Below are positions 33,575 through 42,220 of a stretch of DNA of 64,000 nt, in pieces. The position numbers and the translations under genes are program-made. Origin of the DNA: Clostridia bacterium. Its GTDB lineage: Bacteria > Bacillota > Clostridia > Christensenellales > Aristaeellaceae. Every line of letters begins with the position of its first letter. Position 1 is the first letter of the stretch. The stretch covers positions 1 through 64,000 of the forward strand of contig JAFPWH010000051.1 of NCBI GenBank assembly GCA_017395065.1. The letters run 5' to 3'. The notes under the pieces are model-generated. The model was not told where the DNA came from, did not search any database, and was given only the letters and a program-made list of their open reading frames with translations.

Positions 33575-34189
33575 TTACGGCGCGGTGGTGATCACCGGCT
33601 CATAGACAGCAGTCAGGAAAGACGCTGCCTTTTCCGCAGTAAAGCCGCCTTCGCCCTCATCCGCTACTGCCTGATAGCGCCCGTCGTGGGTGCGCTTGAT
33701 GGCGGTGAACTCGACTTCGGGGGTCTGCCGGTTGATGGTGTTGCCTTCCTTGGTGGCGAAGTTCTCGGTCAGGGGCTTGGCGCGGACCTTGTACAGCCAG
33801 ACATAACGGTACTTGCCGTTGCTCTTTTCGCTCTTGAAGCCGACAGCGAAATAGGGCGGCTTATCCTGAGCTGCGCGGATCAGCACACCGTTGTCATCGA
33901 TCACATTGGCAAAGAGCATCTCCTGGATGGTCAGCGGAATGTCCGCCATCTTCAGCTTGAAGCTCACCTGCGGATCGGCATACAGGGTATCGAACTCGAT
34001 GTCATCCGCATAAAGGATATCGGGATCCGCATTGTCCGGCGTGACGCTGGCCTCGATTGCGCCAGCCACCAGCTGCAGATCGCCATAGGTGTGTTCAGTT
34101 TCCGTATCGACCGTCAGCGGCGCAATCACCACATTTTTCAGGCCGATGGTCGAGGAAACCGTGGGAGAAGCCGCGGGTGTGTTAGCCAT
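33575..34189 (-). CDS. Major tail tube protein (phi13 type)
   Basis: 204 residues. NTPAASPTVSSTIGLKNVVIAPL at the start, YADDIEFDTLYADPQVSFKLKMADIP and YFAVGFKSEKSNGKYRYVWLYKV in the middle and PEVEFTAIKRTHDGRYQAV near the end are those of the phi13-family major tail proteins. It polymerises into the non-contractile tail tube around the tape measure protein. It follows the HK97 gp10-like gene by 17 bases and has a good GGAGG site. Confidence 0.92.
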   Translation of the reverse strand: MANTPAASPTVSSTIGLKNVVIAPLTVDTETEHTYGDLQLVAGAIEASVTPDNADPDILYADDIEFDTLYADPQVSFKLKMADIPLTIQEMLFANVIDDNGVLIRAAQDKPPYFAVGFKSEKSNGKYRYVWLYKVRAKPLTENFATKEGNTINRQTPEVEFTAIKRTHDGRYQAVADEGEGGFTAEKAASFLTAVYEPVITTAP

Positions 34190-34205
34190 AATGGTTTACC
34201 TCCTG

Positions 34206-34634
34206 TTATTTGGATTTCAGTTCATTTAAAAGCCCGTCCCGGATAATGCCGAAGGCTTCATCCTGACGGGTATCAAAGGCGGGACGCACATAGGGGTGCG
34301 CCGGAGCGGGGCCAGGACCGCCGTGGCCGTACTCCACGTAGGCGGGATAGTATTCCTCGTCGTCCCAGTCCTTCCGGTGAACCCCAATGGTGATGTGCAG
34401 CCCTGTTCGTTTGTGTTTTTTCACGTTGCCCGTAGAAATGGCTCCGTGCAGTTTGTTGGAGATGATCTTCGGATCCTTGCTGGCGTTGGCCTTCATCTGG
34501 TCTTCGACGGGCACCGCCGCAGCTTTCAGAATTCTCCTGGCCGCAGGCGCGCCTTCGTCGGCTGTGTTCAGTCTGTCCGCCATCTTATTGATATCTCCGA
34601 TGAGATCGTCAAAGCCCTTGGTATCGATGGGCAT
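34206..34634 (-). CDS. HK97 gp10-like head-tail joining protein
   Basis: 142 residues: FDDLIGDINKMADRLNT, ARRILKAAAVPVEDQMKANA and YYPAYVEYGHGG..PAHPYVRPAFD are the signature of the HK97 gp10 family, which completes the tail end that meets the connector. Its place between the tail terminator and tube genes is standard. No oddities. Confidence 0.9.
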   Translation of the reverse strand: MPIDTKGFDDLIGDINKMADRLNTADEGAPAARRILKAAAVPVEDQMKANASKDPKIISNKLHGAISTGNVKKHKRTGLHITIGVHRKDWDDEEYYPAYVEYGHGGPGPAPAHPYVRPAFDTRQDEAFGIIRDGLLNELKSK

Positions 34635-34646
34635 TCAGGCCACCCC

Positions 34647-35000
34647 CTATACCGGCTCAGCCAGCAGCCATGTCCACTGCACGGTGTACTGACGGGTGGC
34701 GGTGTCATACGCGGGCTGATTGTATCCTTTGTCCGATTCCTCCACCATGCCAAAGCCTGCAGCGTACATCGCTTCCCGGATGCGGTATCGCATTTCCGTG
34801 GGATCCACATCCGACCAGAGGTTCAGATACACATAAGTGCGGTACCGGGAAGGATGGTCGTCCTCGTGCTCGGCCTCCACAGTGGTCGTGGAATAAACGC
34901 AGTACTGAAGCGGCGCGTTCTGGTCTTTGGATGCCGAGCGCCACACGCCCGCATAGACTGGAATGCCAATACCCGCAAGCGCGTCCTGTACCTGTTTCAT
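34647..35000 (-). CDS. Tail terminator / completion protein
   Basis: 117 residues starting MKQVQDALAGIGIPVYAGVW, with YCVYSTTTVEAEHEDDHPSRY and YTVQWTWLLAEPV; this beta-sheet-and-helix pattern is that of the DUF3168/gp11-like tail terminator proteins. The ATG at 35000 overlaps the stop of the joining gene (ATGA); the longer open frame to 35108 lies inside that gene and is not used. It caps the tail tube when the tape measure length is reached. Confidence 0.82.
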   Translation of the reverse strand: MKQVQDALAGIGIPVYAGVWRSASKDQNAPLQYCVYSTTTVEAEHEDDHPSRYRTYVYLNLWSDVDPTEMRYRIREAMYAAGFGMVEESDKGYNQPAYDTATRQYTVQWTWLLAEPV

Positions 35001-35356
35001 CCGCTGATTCCTTTCTGCATGGAAGCCTTGAGGCCGAGGTAGGTCCGCTGAAAGGAGTACTCGCCCAGGGTAGAAATGAACCATTTCTCGCCCCGGAAGC
35101 GTACCCACATGCCAGGTTTGACGTCACTGCGATATCGGATAGTGAAGTTCACCACAGCTTCAGTGTTCATGACATCCGCGCTGCGATAGTGCTGGTTTCC
35201 GGCGTCAGTAGCTGAGGCCCATACCGTACAGACAACGACGTCCTTCTCCTCCGGATAGCCGTTCTCGTTTGCTGTGTTCACGGTATATCCGATCTCCACC
35301 CGATGCTTCAGGTCGCCTGGGTGCGGCGTGCCATCAAAGTTCTTATAACCACGCAA
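34997..35356 (-). CDS. Head-tail joining protein (SPP1 gp16-like)
   Basis: 119 residues: HPGDLKHRVEIGYTVNTANENGYPEEKDVVV..VWASATDAGN, FTIRYRSDVKPGMWVRFRGEKWFI, the phage head-tail joining (Phage_H_T_join) family. It forms the stopper ring below the connector. The typical RHRVxI and WA motifs are all present and the length is normal. Confidence 0.92.
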   Translation of the reverse strand: MRGYKNFDGTPHPGDLKHRVEIGYTVNTANENGYPEEKDVVVCTVWASATDAGNQHYRSADVMNTEAVVNFTIRYRSDVKPGMWVRFRGEKWFISTLGEYSFQRTYLGLKASMQKGISG

Positions 35357-35374
35357 GCAGCCTCACCTCCGGCG

Positions 35375-35662
35375 TCAAAACATCTTGTCGGGATCGCGAT
35401 AGGGATACAGCAGATTTTCAAAGGCGATGCGCATGGTGCCGTAGACCGCGCGATCCGGATTATCCCGGTTCTCGTAGTAGTGGGACACCATGAGCATCAC
35501 CGCCAGGCGAACAGGCTCCGGCGCGGTATCGTCCTCAAAGGATACCCGGCAAAAGTCCTCCGCCGCGGCCTGCGCCTGCTTGATCAGGGTCTCGATATAA
35601 TCGTCTTCCTCATCGTCCTCGATGCGCAGGTGGGTTTTGACTTCATCCACTTCCAGGATCAT
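35375..35662 (-). CDS. Head-tail connector protein (gp6-like)
   Basis: 95 residues: LEVDEVKTHLRIEDDEEDDYIETLIKQAQ (shown in part), AVMLMVSHYYENRDN and RIAFENLLYPYRD are diagnostic of the Phage_connect_1/QLRG adaptor family. It docks on the portal ring. ATGA overlap with the head fibre gene above. Confidence 0.92.
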   Translation of the reverse strand: MILEVDEVKTHLRIEDDEEDDYIETLIKQAQAAAEDFCRVSFEDDTAPEPVRLAVMLMVSHYYENRDNPDRAVYGTMRIAFENLLYPYRDPDKMF

Positions 35663-35970
35663 TCGGCATCACCGGATTTATTTTCAGAAGACTGATCTGC
35701 TTCGGTTTCGGCAGTAGGAGCGGCAGCCATCAGGCCAGCCGTGCGCAGCGCTGCCAGCAGTTTGTTGTAGTCCTCACGCAGAGACGCGGCGCTGGTGGCT
35801 TTGCTGTCCTCCAGATAGGGGAGCTGTACAGCCCCTGCGCCGGAGGGAACATCGAAAAGGCCCTCGGCTCCCTCCACCGTCGCACCGGGCAGGAAGGTGA
35901 GCTTGCCGCCCACCACCCATTCCGCGCCGCCGTGGGCGTGATAGTTTCTCGCCATATTGCTCATAGGCAT
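35659..35970 (-). CDS. Head fibre protein
   Basis: 103 residues. HAHGGAEWVVGGKLTFLPG and TVEGAEGLF near the start are the anchor of phi29 gp8.5-like head fibre proteins, which decorate the capsid; the rest is Ala-rich coil with an acidic end. It directly follows the capsid gene. Some relatives are much longer; this one is close to the minimal form. Confidence 0.8.
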   Translation of the reverse strand: MPMSNMARNYHAHGGAEWVVGGKLTFLPGATVEGAEGLFDVPSGAGAVQLPYLEDSKATSAASLREDYNKLLAALRTAGLMAAAPTAETEADQSSENKSGDAE

Positions 35971-36021
35971 ATACCTCCAAAAGGTCAGGGGCTGACCGAT
36001 TGCTCAGCCAGCCCCATAGGA

Positions 36022-37215
36022 TCACTTCATCTTCAGGCACTTCACAGCTTCGGGCAGGATGAGGCGGCCATCCAGGCGCTCCGTCATCTTGAAGCCCACC
36101 TGATCCGTGACAGCGTACAGCTCGTTCAGACGCTCCAGCGTCCTGCCCTCGCGCTCCGCCAGCCAGTAATAGCTGTAATCGCCGTACAGGATGACCTTGT
36201 TGCCGGTACCGATCAAGGGCATGTAGTTGGACATGAGTACCTTCTGGTTGAAGAGCATGTCCGGCGCGCCTTCCTTGATGCCGGGCTGCCAGATGTACTG
36301 GGAATTGCCATCCTTGAGCTTGCGGATCGCGGAGATGGTGGCGTCGTTCATGATCCAGCAGGCCTTCCGGCGGTAGCCGGACTTGAGGGAATGCTGCATG
36401 TCGATCAGCTCATCCGCAGTGATCGCGGTGGAACTGGCCGTGGTGACACCCACCTGAGCGCCCAAGGTATCGTGCAGCAGGCCGATGGGCTTATGGCTGC
36501 CGTCGCCCGTCAGCATGGCCTGTTCCTCGGCAGCGCCGGCACGGCGCACGAACTCATGGGCGATATAGGCGGCCAGATCGAAGGCAGAGTCATTCAGCAG
36601 CTCACGGCTGATGCGGATCATGGTGGCGAACTTATGCGCCGTCAGGGTCACCTGGCTGAACGCGTCGTCGCTCTCGGGGATCTGCTGCTCTTCCTCCACC
36701 CAGGAGCCGGTGCCGTGGGAGGCCACGATGGGGATCTTGTGCTCGCCAGAGCCCGTGCGGATGATGTGCACCAGGCCACGCATGATGTTTTCATCCTGCA
36801 GACCGTCGATCAACTGACGGTCGAACTCATCCGGAACGGTATAGCCGCCCTCGGACAGCTCACCCACCTGCAGGGCGTTGTACACTTCAGGAGACACGCG
36901 GCCCCGCATCTGATTCCAGAAGGCCTTCTTATACTCGTCCGAGGCACGGCCTTCCTTCCGGTCCACCTTGGGAGACGTGGGCTTGCTGACCAGCATGGAA
37001 GCGGTGGGCTGATCCAGCTCGCGGTCAATGGCCTTCTGGCGCTCCAGGCGCTCGATCTCCTTGCCGAGGGCGACCACGTCCGCTTCCATCTTCTCATAGG
37101 TCGCATTGTCCTCAGCGGATACCATGCCATCTTCACCGCGATGGCTGTCCAGGAAGGCCTTTGTGTCGTTCCAAAGCTTGGCGCGCTTTTCGCGCAGGGC
37201 AAGAATCTGATTCAT
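36022..37215 (-). CDS. Major capsid protein (HK97 fold)
   Basis: 397 residues. A coiled-coil scaffold-like N-terminus (residues 1-105, ...EKMEADVVALGKEIERLERQKA), then the HK97 fold: GGYTVPDEFDRQLIDGL, MIRISRELLNDSAFDLAAYI, AAEEQAMLTGDGSHKPIGLL and YGDYSYYWLAEREG. The N-terminal delta domain is probably removed by the ClpP-like protease encoded above. Start set at 37215 with GGAGG eight bases above; the ATG at 37230 overlaps that site. Confidence 0.95.
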   Translation of the reverse strand: MNQILALREKRAKLWNDTKAFLDSHRGEDGMVSAEDNATYEKMEADVVALGKEIERLERQKAIDRELDQPTASMLVSKPTSPKVDRKEGRASDEYKKAFWNQMRGRVSPEVYNALQVGELSEGGYTVPDEFDRQLIDGLQDENIMRGLVHIIRTGSGEHKIPIVASHGTGSWVEEEQQIPESDDAFSQVTLTAHKFATMIRISRELLNDSAFDLAAYIAHEFVRRAGAAEEQAMLTGDGSHKPIGLLHDTLGAQVGVTTASSTAITADELIDMQHSLKSGYRRKACWIMNDATISAIRKLKDGNSQYIWQPGIKEGAPDMLFNQKVLMSNYMPLIGTGNKVILYGDYSYYWLAEREGRTLERLNELYAVTDQVGFKMTERLDGRLILPEAVKCLKMK

Positions 37216-37249
37216 GATGTTTTCCTCCATTTTTATTGGTCGTTAGGAA

Positions 37250-38080
37250 TCACTTTAAAAGCGACAGCCTTTTCTCAAGGTCTGCCGCTCTCACACGATT
37301 GTCAGGGACAGGGGTAATAGGTTCATTTGGTTTCTCCGGTTCTGCCATCCGGCCATTGGAAGGCTGTACATTCGGGGCCGGTGCAGGTTCCGGTGTTGGT
37401 GTCGGATCAGGCGGATGCTCAGGTTCCGCCGGAGGCTTCGGGATGCTGCCCAGTACCTTGTTCATCAGGGTCAGGGCAGCGGTTTTCGCAGAGAAGATGA
37501 AGTCGGGTTTGCCGCCTGCCTGTTCCGCAGCGTCCTCATCCTCATACAGCACTTCATCGCAGAAGCCCAGCTCCTTCGCCTTGTGGGCATTGAGCCAGGT
37601 TTCAGCGTCCATGATGTGGGAGATCTTCGCCCGGCTCAGCCCGCTCTTGATCTGGTAGGCGTTGATGATGCTTTCCTTGACTTCCTCCAGCAGATCAATA
37701 GCCTTTTGCATTTCCCCCGCGTCGCCCATAGCCGTCGTCCACGGATTATGCAGCATCATCAGGGCCGTCGGACTCATGCGCACGGTCGTGCCCGCCATGG
37801 CGATCACCGACGCGGCGCTGGCAGCAACCCCGTCGATCTGCACGATCACGTCATGGGGGTAATCCATGAGCATGGTGTAGATCTGGCTGGCTGCAATGCA
37901 GTCGCCACCCGGCGAGGAGATATGCAGCAAGATCGGCCCACCGCCAGCGTGCAGCTCCTCCTTGAAGATCGCCGGGGTGACCTCATCGCCCCACCAGCTT
38001 TCCTCGGCGATGACGCCCTCCAGCCACAGTTCCCGCTGGCCGGTGTCCTCATTCTTTGTCCAATTCCAGAAGCGCTTCAC
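37250..38080 (-). CDS. ClpP-type prohead protease
   Basis: 276 residues. The ClpP fold supplies SSPGGDCIAA, the nucleophile in GVAASAASV (about residue 88), His in MLHNPW (about 111) and Asp in HIMDAETWL (about 157). The C-terminal 60 residues are a Pro/Glu-rich tail, where scaffold functions often lie. It cleaves the capsid delta domain during maturation. It begins 32 bases inside the DNA methylase gene, so both are translated from one message. Confidence 0.93.
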   Translation of the reverse strand: MKRFWNWTKNEDTGQRELWLEGVIAEESWWGDEVTPAIFKEELHAGGGPILLHISSPGGDCIAASQIYTMLMDYPHDVIVQIDGVAASAASVIAMAGTTVRMSPTALMMLHNPWTTAMGDAGEMQKAIDLLEEVKESIINAYQIKSGLSRAKISHIMDAETWLNAHKAKELGFCDEVLYEDEDAAEQAGGKPDFIFSAKTAALTLMNKVLGSIPKPPAEPEHPPDPTPTPEPAPAPNVQPSNGRMAEPEKPNEPITPVPDNRVRAADLEKRLSLLK

Positions 38081-39569
38081 TTTTGCTCTCCTTTCCGGCT
38101 ACCCATACGATTCCGGCGAGAACAAAAAAGACACACGGCACAGCCACGCTGTTGCCATATGCCTTGTATTCCGCCGCGTCCGTGTTCGGATGGCGCAGCC
38201 ATTTAATAATCTGGTTCCTCGTTTTGGTCTTTCGTTTCCCCTGGATGGGGTCCCATGCGGCGAAGATCCGCTCCCAGCGGTCGATTTCTTCCTCTGACGG
38301 ATTTTCATCACCGAGGTCTGCGCACCAGTCGTCCGGATACCCCTGCAGTCTGCAGCACTCCAGCGGGGTAAGCCGGCGCACCAGGTATTCCGTTTCGGTG
38401 TGCACTACTGGAGGATCCTTATAGTCTCTTGCCAGGATGGGCGGGGATAATTCCTCTCCGGCGTTGAAAAAGCCCACATTCATCGCCACCGTCCGGGGCT
38501 CTACCACAGCCATGCCACCCTGGGCGCATATGGGTGAACCGCCATTGCAGTCCAGCGTCCGGCTGGTCTCGGCCTCATAGATGCCGCTGTGCGGGTTATC
38601 CGACAGCATGGCGTGGGACTGGTCTGAGCAGATGCCGTATACGACAGGGGAACCGACCAGGGGGACGTTATTCCCGCCCGTGCCGGCCCTGGCGCAGAGC
38701 GTCTGGCAGATGCCGTCTTCCTTGATCTTGATCCTGGCGTCCGATGGATTGTACTCTATCGCCACACCCGGCACGACCCCGGCTCTCAGGGTCGGGGATT
38801 CCTCCTCGCCATAGCCTATGCTCCGGCTGTTGGCGCTGTGCTCAGTGCAGAAGCCTGCCGCTCCAGCGCGGCCTTCAGCGCCGGCGGCACCGCCTTCCCC
38901 CGCTTCTCCGCCCGAAGGAGCAAACCCTGACAGGCCTTCGGACTCAAAGAGTACCGGTCCGGCACCTGCGCCTCCAAGATCGAGGACAGCAAATATACGT
39001 TTCCGTCTCTGTGCGACTCCCCAGCCCTTCGAGGCGTCGAGAATGCGCCAGGCGACAGAATAACCGTCGCCCACAATCTCTCCGGCGTGTAGCCATTTCC
39101 CTCCCTCAGGCAGAGGAACATCTGCCGCTCCGTCTTTGATCTGGCAGAGGCAGCGGAGGACCGTCTGGAAGTCGCGCCCGTCGTTCGAGGACAGTGCGCC
39201 GGGCACGTTTTCCCACACCGCCCACCGAGGATATTGACCATTCGTTGAATTCCTCATTTCTGTAATGATACGGACAGCCTCGAAAAACAGGGAGGACTGT
39301 TGGCCGTCCAGGCCGGCGCGCTTGCCAGCCACCGACAGGTTTTGGCAGGGGCTTCCGAAAGTGATAATGTCCACAGACGGGATTTCACCGCCGTGAATCG
39401 TATGCACATCCCCCAGCTGAATCACGTCAGGAAAACGTTTTTCTGTCACCCGAATGGGGAACGGCTCTATTTCGGAAGACCATACCGGCTGGATTCCTGC
39501 CTTTCGGGCGGCCAGCATGAAGCCGCCGATCCCGTCAAACAGACTGCCCAGTGTCAGCTTGCTGTTCAT
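38049..39569 (-). CDS. C5 cytosine DNA methyltransferase
   Basis: 506 residues with the ordered m5C motifs: FDGIGGF (I), the PCQ of GSPCQNLSVAGKRAGL (IV), ENVPGALSS (VI), QRRKRIFAVLD (VIII) and YGNSVAVP (X). The start is the ATG at 39569, 35 bases inside the portal gene. A 200-residue stretch between VIII and IX is Gly/Ala-rich target-recognition sequence. No cognate endonuclease adjoins it, so it is an orphan phage methylase, probably guarding phage DNA against restriction. Its site inside the head operon, between portal and protease, is unusual. Confidence 0.92.
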   Translation of the reverse strand: MNSKLTLGSLFDGIGGFMLAARKAGIQPVWSSEIEPFPIRVTEKRFPDVIQLGDVHTIHGGEIPSVDIITFGSPCQNLSVAGKRAGLDGQQSSLFFEAVRIITEMRNSTNGQYPRWAVWENVPGALSSNDGRDFQTVLRCLCQIKDGAADVPLPEGGKWLHAGEIVGDGYSVAWRILDASKGWGVAQRRKRIFAVLDLGGAGAGPVLFESEGLSGFAPSGGEAGEGGAAGAEGRAGAAGFCTEHSANSRSIGYGEEESPTLRAGVVPGVAIEYNPSDARIKIKEDGICQTLCARAGTGGNNVPLVGSPVVYGICSDQSHAMLSDNPHSGIYEAETSRTLDCNGGSPICAQGGMAVVEPRTVAMNVGFFNAGEELSPPILARDYKDPPVVHTETEYLVRRLTPLECCRLQGYPDDWCADLGDENPSEEEIDRWERIFAAWDPIQGKRKTKTRNQIIKWLRHPNTDAAEYKAYGNSVAVPCVFFVLAGIVWVAGKESKSEALLELDKE

Positions 39570-40929
39570 CCGGCTGTTCCTCCTTTTTCCGTTTCCGCCG
39601 CTGTGGTGATTTCTTCGGCGGCTCCTTTTCAGTGTCTTCTTTGTTTTCCTGGCTGTTTTCCTGACCGGTATCCTGTTCAGCCTGCTGTTCCTGCTCCGCT
39701 TCGCTGGCTGCCACGGCAGCGGCCACGGCCAGGTTAATGCCTGCAAGGCCAATTGGGACCATGTTCCCGTTCACGAGGAAGGTGTTTCCTCCCTCCTCCT
39801 CCGGTATGGGGTTCATGTTTTCCAGGGCGCGGATATCGTTGGCATTCAGCCAGCCATTCTGTCGACCGATGGCGTAGCCTTCCATGCGGCTCTTATAGTC
39901 GCCACGCATCAGGCCGTCGATATTGAACTGGACATAAAAATGGCCCTTCTCGTTTTCTGCGAAAAGAGCCCGGTTCATGGCCTGTTCAATTCTCACCAGC
40001 CAGGGACGGATGGTGTGCACCGCAAAGTCGATCGATTGGTTTTCAATATTCGAGAAAGTAGCCCTGTCCAGGTTCCCGACCAGGTGCGGCGGCACACGGA
40101 AAATCCGGCAGATCTCCTCCACCTGAAATTTTCGCGTCTCCAGGAACTGCGCCTCGTTGTTCGGCAGGCTGATGGGCGTGAAGGTCATAGACTCTTCCAG
40201 GATGGCGACCTTGCTTCCGTTGGAACTGCCGCCGTAAGCCGCGTTCCAGTTTTCCCGCAGGCGCTTGGGATCTTTCACCGTGTTCGGATGTGTCAGCACG
40301 CCGCTGGGGCGCGCGCCGTTCTGGAAAAACCGACTGCCGTATTCCTCTGCGGCGATTCCCAGGCCGATGGCGTTTTTCTCCAGCGCGATGGGGCTGTATC
40401 CCATGATGCCGTCAAAGCCCAGGCCGGGGATGTGCAGCACATCCATGGGATCCAGCTTCACCTGCTGGCCTTCCGCCGTGGTGTAGGTGTAGGTCAGCTT
40501 GCCCTTGCTGTCCCGGTCCACCTCCATGCGGTCCGGGAGCAGCGGATACAGCGCGATGATCTTGTTCCTGCCGGAACGGATGATCTGACTGTAGCTGTTC
40601 CCCCACAGGAGGAGGTGCGTGAGCATGGTCTCCCGCATGACAAAGGACGTCATCTCAGGATTCGGCTCGTCATGCAGCAGCCGGTACAGCTGATGCTCCG
40701 TGGCCTTCCTGCTCCCGCCAGCCTCCTCCTCATACACGCCCAACGGCAGGGAGGCAATCGTCTCCGCGATGACGCGGACACAGGCATAAACAGTGGACAC
40801 CTGCACCGCGTTCCGGGGATTGACTGATTTGCCGGACGCGCTGGTGCCGAAGTAGAAGGTCGGCGCGGCGGAGACCGCATCTTTGGGCTTGTCGCGAGAG
40901 CGGAAAAAGATCGTGAAGGGATTTCTCAT
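39535..40929 (-). CDS. Portal protein (HK97 family)
   Basis: 464 residues: VSTVYACVRVIAETIASLPLGVY, YRLLHDEPNPEMT, LLLWGNSYSQIIR, GYSPIALEKNAIGLG and ATFSNIENQSIDFAVHTIRPWL are the phage_portal (HK97) family. The 12-mer forms the DNA gate and terminase dock. The last 70 residues are Gln/Glu/Lys-rich and run 35 bases into the methylase gene. Confidence 0.95.
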   Translation of the reverse strand: MRNPFTIFFRSRDKPKDAVSAAPTFYFGTSASGKSVNPRNAVQVSTVYACVRVIAETIASLPLGVYEEEAGGSRKATEHQLYRLLHDEPNPEMTSFVMRETMLTHLLLWGNSYSQIIRSGRNKIIALYPLLPDRMEVDRDSKGKLTYTYTTAEGQQVKLDPMDVLHIPGLGFDGIMGYSPIALEKNAIGLGIAAEEYGSRFFQNGARPSGVLTHPNTVKDPKRLRENWNAAYGGSSNGSKVAILEESMTFTPISLPNNEAQFLETRKFQVEEICRIFRVPPHLVGNLDRATFSNIENQSIDFAVHTIRPWLVRIEQAMNRALFAENEKGHFYVQFNIDGLMRGDYKSRMEGYAIGRQNGWLNANDIRALENMNPIPEEEGGNTFLVNGNMVPIGLAGINLAVAAAVAASEAEQEQQAEQDTGQENSQENKEDTEKEPPKKSPQRRKRKKEEQPDEQQADTGQSV

Positions 40930-41156
40930 AGTGGCCTCCGTACAGAAAAATGTCTTGTTTCAAGCAGGGTATCGGTATGCCCCGCATAGTCCCGCCGGTA
41001 CAGCTCTATGCGGTCATAGAGCTCCGCGTCGTTTTCATCAAACAGGTTCATATGATACCGCGCGTCCTCATACGAGGCATGTTCATGGGAATCTGGCTGA
41101 TCGTCTTTTCGATGAATGAACCGTAGTATATAAGTTGTCGTTGGAGGAATTGTCAT
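40926..41156 (-). CDS. Small protein upstream of portal, unrecognised
   Basis: 76 residues, MTIPPTTTYILRFIHRKDDQ..., hydrophilic, with the helix SYEDARYHMNLFDENDAELYDRIELYRR. GGGAG lies nine bases above the ATG, and its stop overlaps the portal start (ATGA). Similar small proteins stand before portal genes in Clostridia prophages. No domain is recognised; a role in head assembly is only suggested by position. Confidence 0.6.
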   Translation of the reverse strand: MTIPPTTTYILRFIHRKDDQPDSHEHASYEDARYHMNLFDENDAELYDRIELYRRDYAGHTDTLLETRHFSVRRPL

Positions 41157-41187
41157 TTAAAGAAACTCCCTTGTTAAATATCGGATG

Positions 41188-41230
41188 GCAACTAATTTTA
41201 GTTGCAATTTCATTCGAGGTGTGCTAAAAT
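41188..41230 (+). promoter_or_regulatory. Promoter and operator of first HicAB module
   Basis: TTGCAA (41202-41207), 17 bases, TAAAAT (41225-41230). GCAACTAATTTTAGTTGC (41188-41205) is a perfect 18-bp inverted repeat overlapping the -35 box, an apt HicB operator. A GGGAGGT ribosome site follows at 41240. Confidence 0.87.
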
Positions 41231-41254
41231 GATGTCGTTGGGAGGTGTCGCGCA

Positions 41255-41512
41255 TTGGGGCAGAAGGAAAAACTCATTTTGAAGCTGAAGTCGAACCCTA
41301 AGACCTTTACCTTCGATGACGCTGAAGCGCTGCTGGGCTACTTTACTTACAGAAGAAGCAACAAAGGCCGCACCAGCGGATCCAGGGTCATGTTTACAAG
41401 CGATGAGCATTCGACCAAGATTTTGCTGCATAAGCCGCATCCAAGAAAGGAACTCCTTGAGTATCAGGTAAAGCAGCTGATTGAGCAATTGGAACAGGAG
41501 GGACTGATTTGA
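41255..41512 (+). CDS. hicA: HicA-like mRNA interferase toxin
   Basis: 85 residues. The dsRBD-like HicA fold: FTFDDAEALLGYFTYRRSNKG then SGSRVMF, and TKILLHKPHPRKELLEYQVKQLIEQL. The catalytic His falls in LLHKPHP. TTG start at 41255 with GGGAGGT nine bases above. HicA cuts mRNA when HicB is lost. It is unlike the other HicA of this window (44325-44579), so the two modules are not recent copies. The stop overlaps the HicB start by one base. Confidence 0.85.
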   Translation: MGQKEKLILKLKSNPKTFTFDDAEALLGYFTYRRSNKGRTSGSRVMFTSDEHSTKILLHKPHPRKELLEYQVKQLIEQLEQEGLI

Positions 41513-41856
41513 TGAATAACACGATGGAATATAAAGGTTATGTCGGCAGCGTTGAGTTCTCCGAGACTGACAATGTTCTCTTCGGAAAAGTGCAAGGCAT
41601 CCGTTCTCTCATTTCCTATGAAGGAACGACAGTATCTGAACTTGTTGAGGATTTCCACGGCGCAGTCGATGACTACCTTGCGGCATGCGCTGAGGAAGGA
41701 ACCGAGCCTGAAGTCGCCTACAAGGGAAGCTTCAATGTCCGGATCGGCTCTGACCGACACCGCCGCGCAGCCATCTATGCGCTTGCCCATGACCAAACCT
41801 TAAACGCATTCATTGCGGAAGCCGTTGATGAGAAACTGGCGGCAGTGCGCGCCTGA
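41512..41856 (+). CDS. hicB: HicB-like antitoxin
   Basis: 114 residues: YKGYVGSVEFSETDNVLFGKV (partial RNase H fold), VSELVEDFHGAVDDYLAACAEEG, then a Arc/RHH-like C-terminus with FNVRIGSDRHRRAAIYALAH. AGGAGGG stands 11 bases above the ATG. It should bind HicA and the palindrome at 41188. It ends 13 bases before the convergent HNH gene stop, so the module fills the gap between portal-side and terminase-side genes. Confidence 0.87.
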   Translation: MNNTMEYKGYVGSVEFSETDNVLFGKVQGIRSLISYEGTTVSELVEDFHGAVDDYLAACAEEGTEPEVAYKGSFNVRIGSDRHRRAAIYALAHDQTLNAFIAEAVDEKLAAVRA

Positions 41857-41868
41857 ATCCAAGTATCA

Positions 41869-42210
41869 CTATTGTCCGCTCCCGGTCTTCTTATCATGGC
41901 AGTCCTTGCAAAGGGGCTGCCAGTTTGTTTTATCCCAGAACAGCCGCTGATCGCCCCGGTGTGGGATGATATGATCCACCACCGTCGCCGGGGTCAGCTT
42001 GCCTTCCCGCTGGCATTCAGCGCACAGCGGATGCTTCTGCAGGAAGGCAATCCGCGCTCTCCGCCATCTGGCGTTGTATCCTCTGGCGTCCGCGCCGCCG
42101 CGCACGCGGTCTGTGCTCCACATGATGTGTTCTTTGCAGAAGACCTGCCCCGGCAGGCAAAAGCCCGGACAACCGGGATAACGGCATGGTCTTGGAGGAG
42201 TTCTCGGCAT
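41869..42210 (-). CDS. HNH endonuclease
   Basis: 113 residues. CRYPGCPGFCLPGQVFCKEH is an N-terminal zinc ribbon; HPLCAECQREGKLTPATVVDHIIPHRGD and NWQPLCKDCHDKKT form the HNH motif with its zinc Cys pairs. Phage HNH proteins encoded near terminase assist cleavage of the concatemer at cos or pac sites. Usually the gene is above the small terminase; here it follows the large one by 10 bases. Confidence 0.92.
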   Translation of the reverse strand: MPRTPPRPCRYPGCPGFCLPGQVFCKEHIMWSTDRVRGGADARGYNARWRRARIAFLQKHPLCAECQREGKLTPATVVDHIIPHRGDQRLFWDKTNWQPLCKDCHDKKTGSGQ

Positions 42211-42220
42211 TATTCTTACC

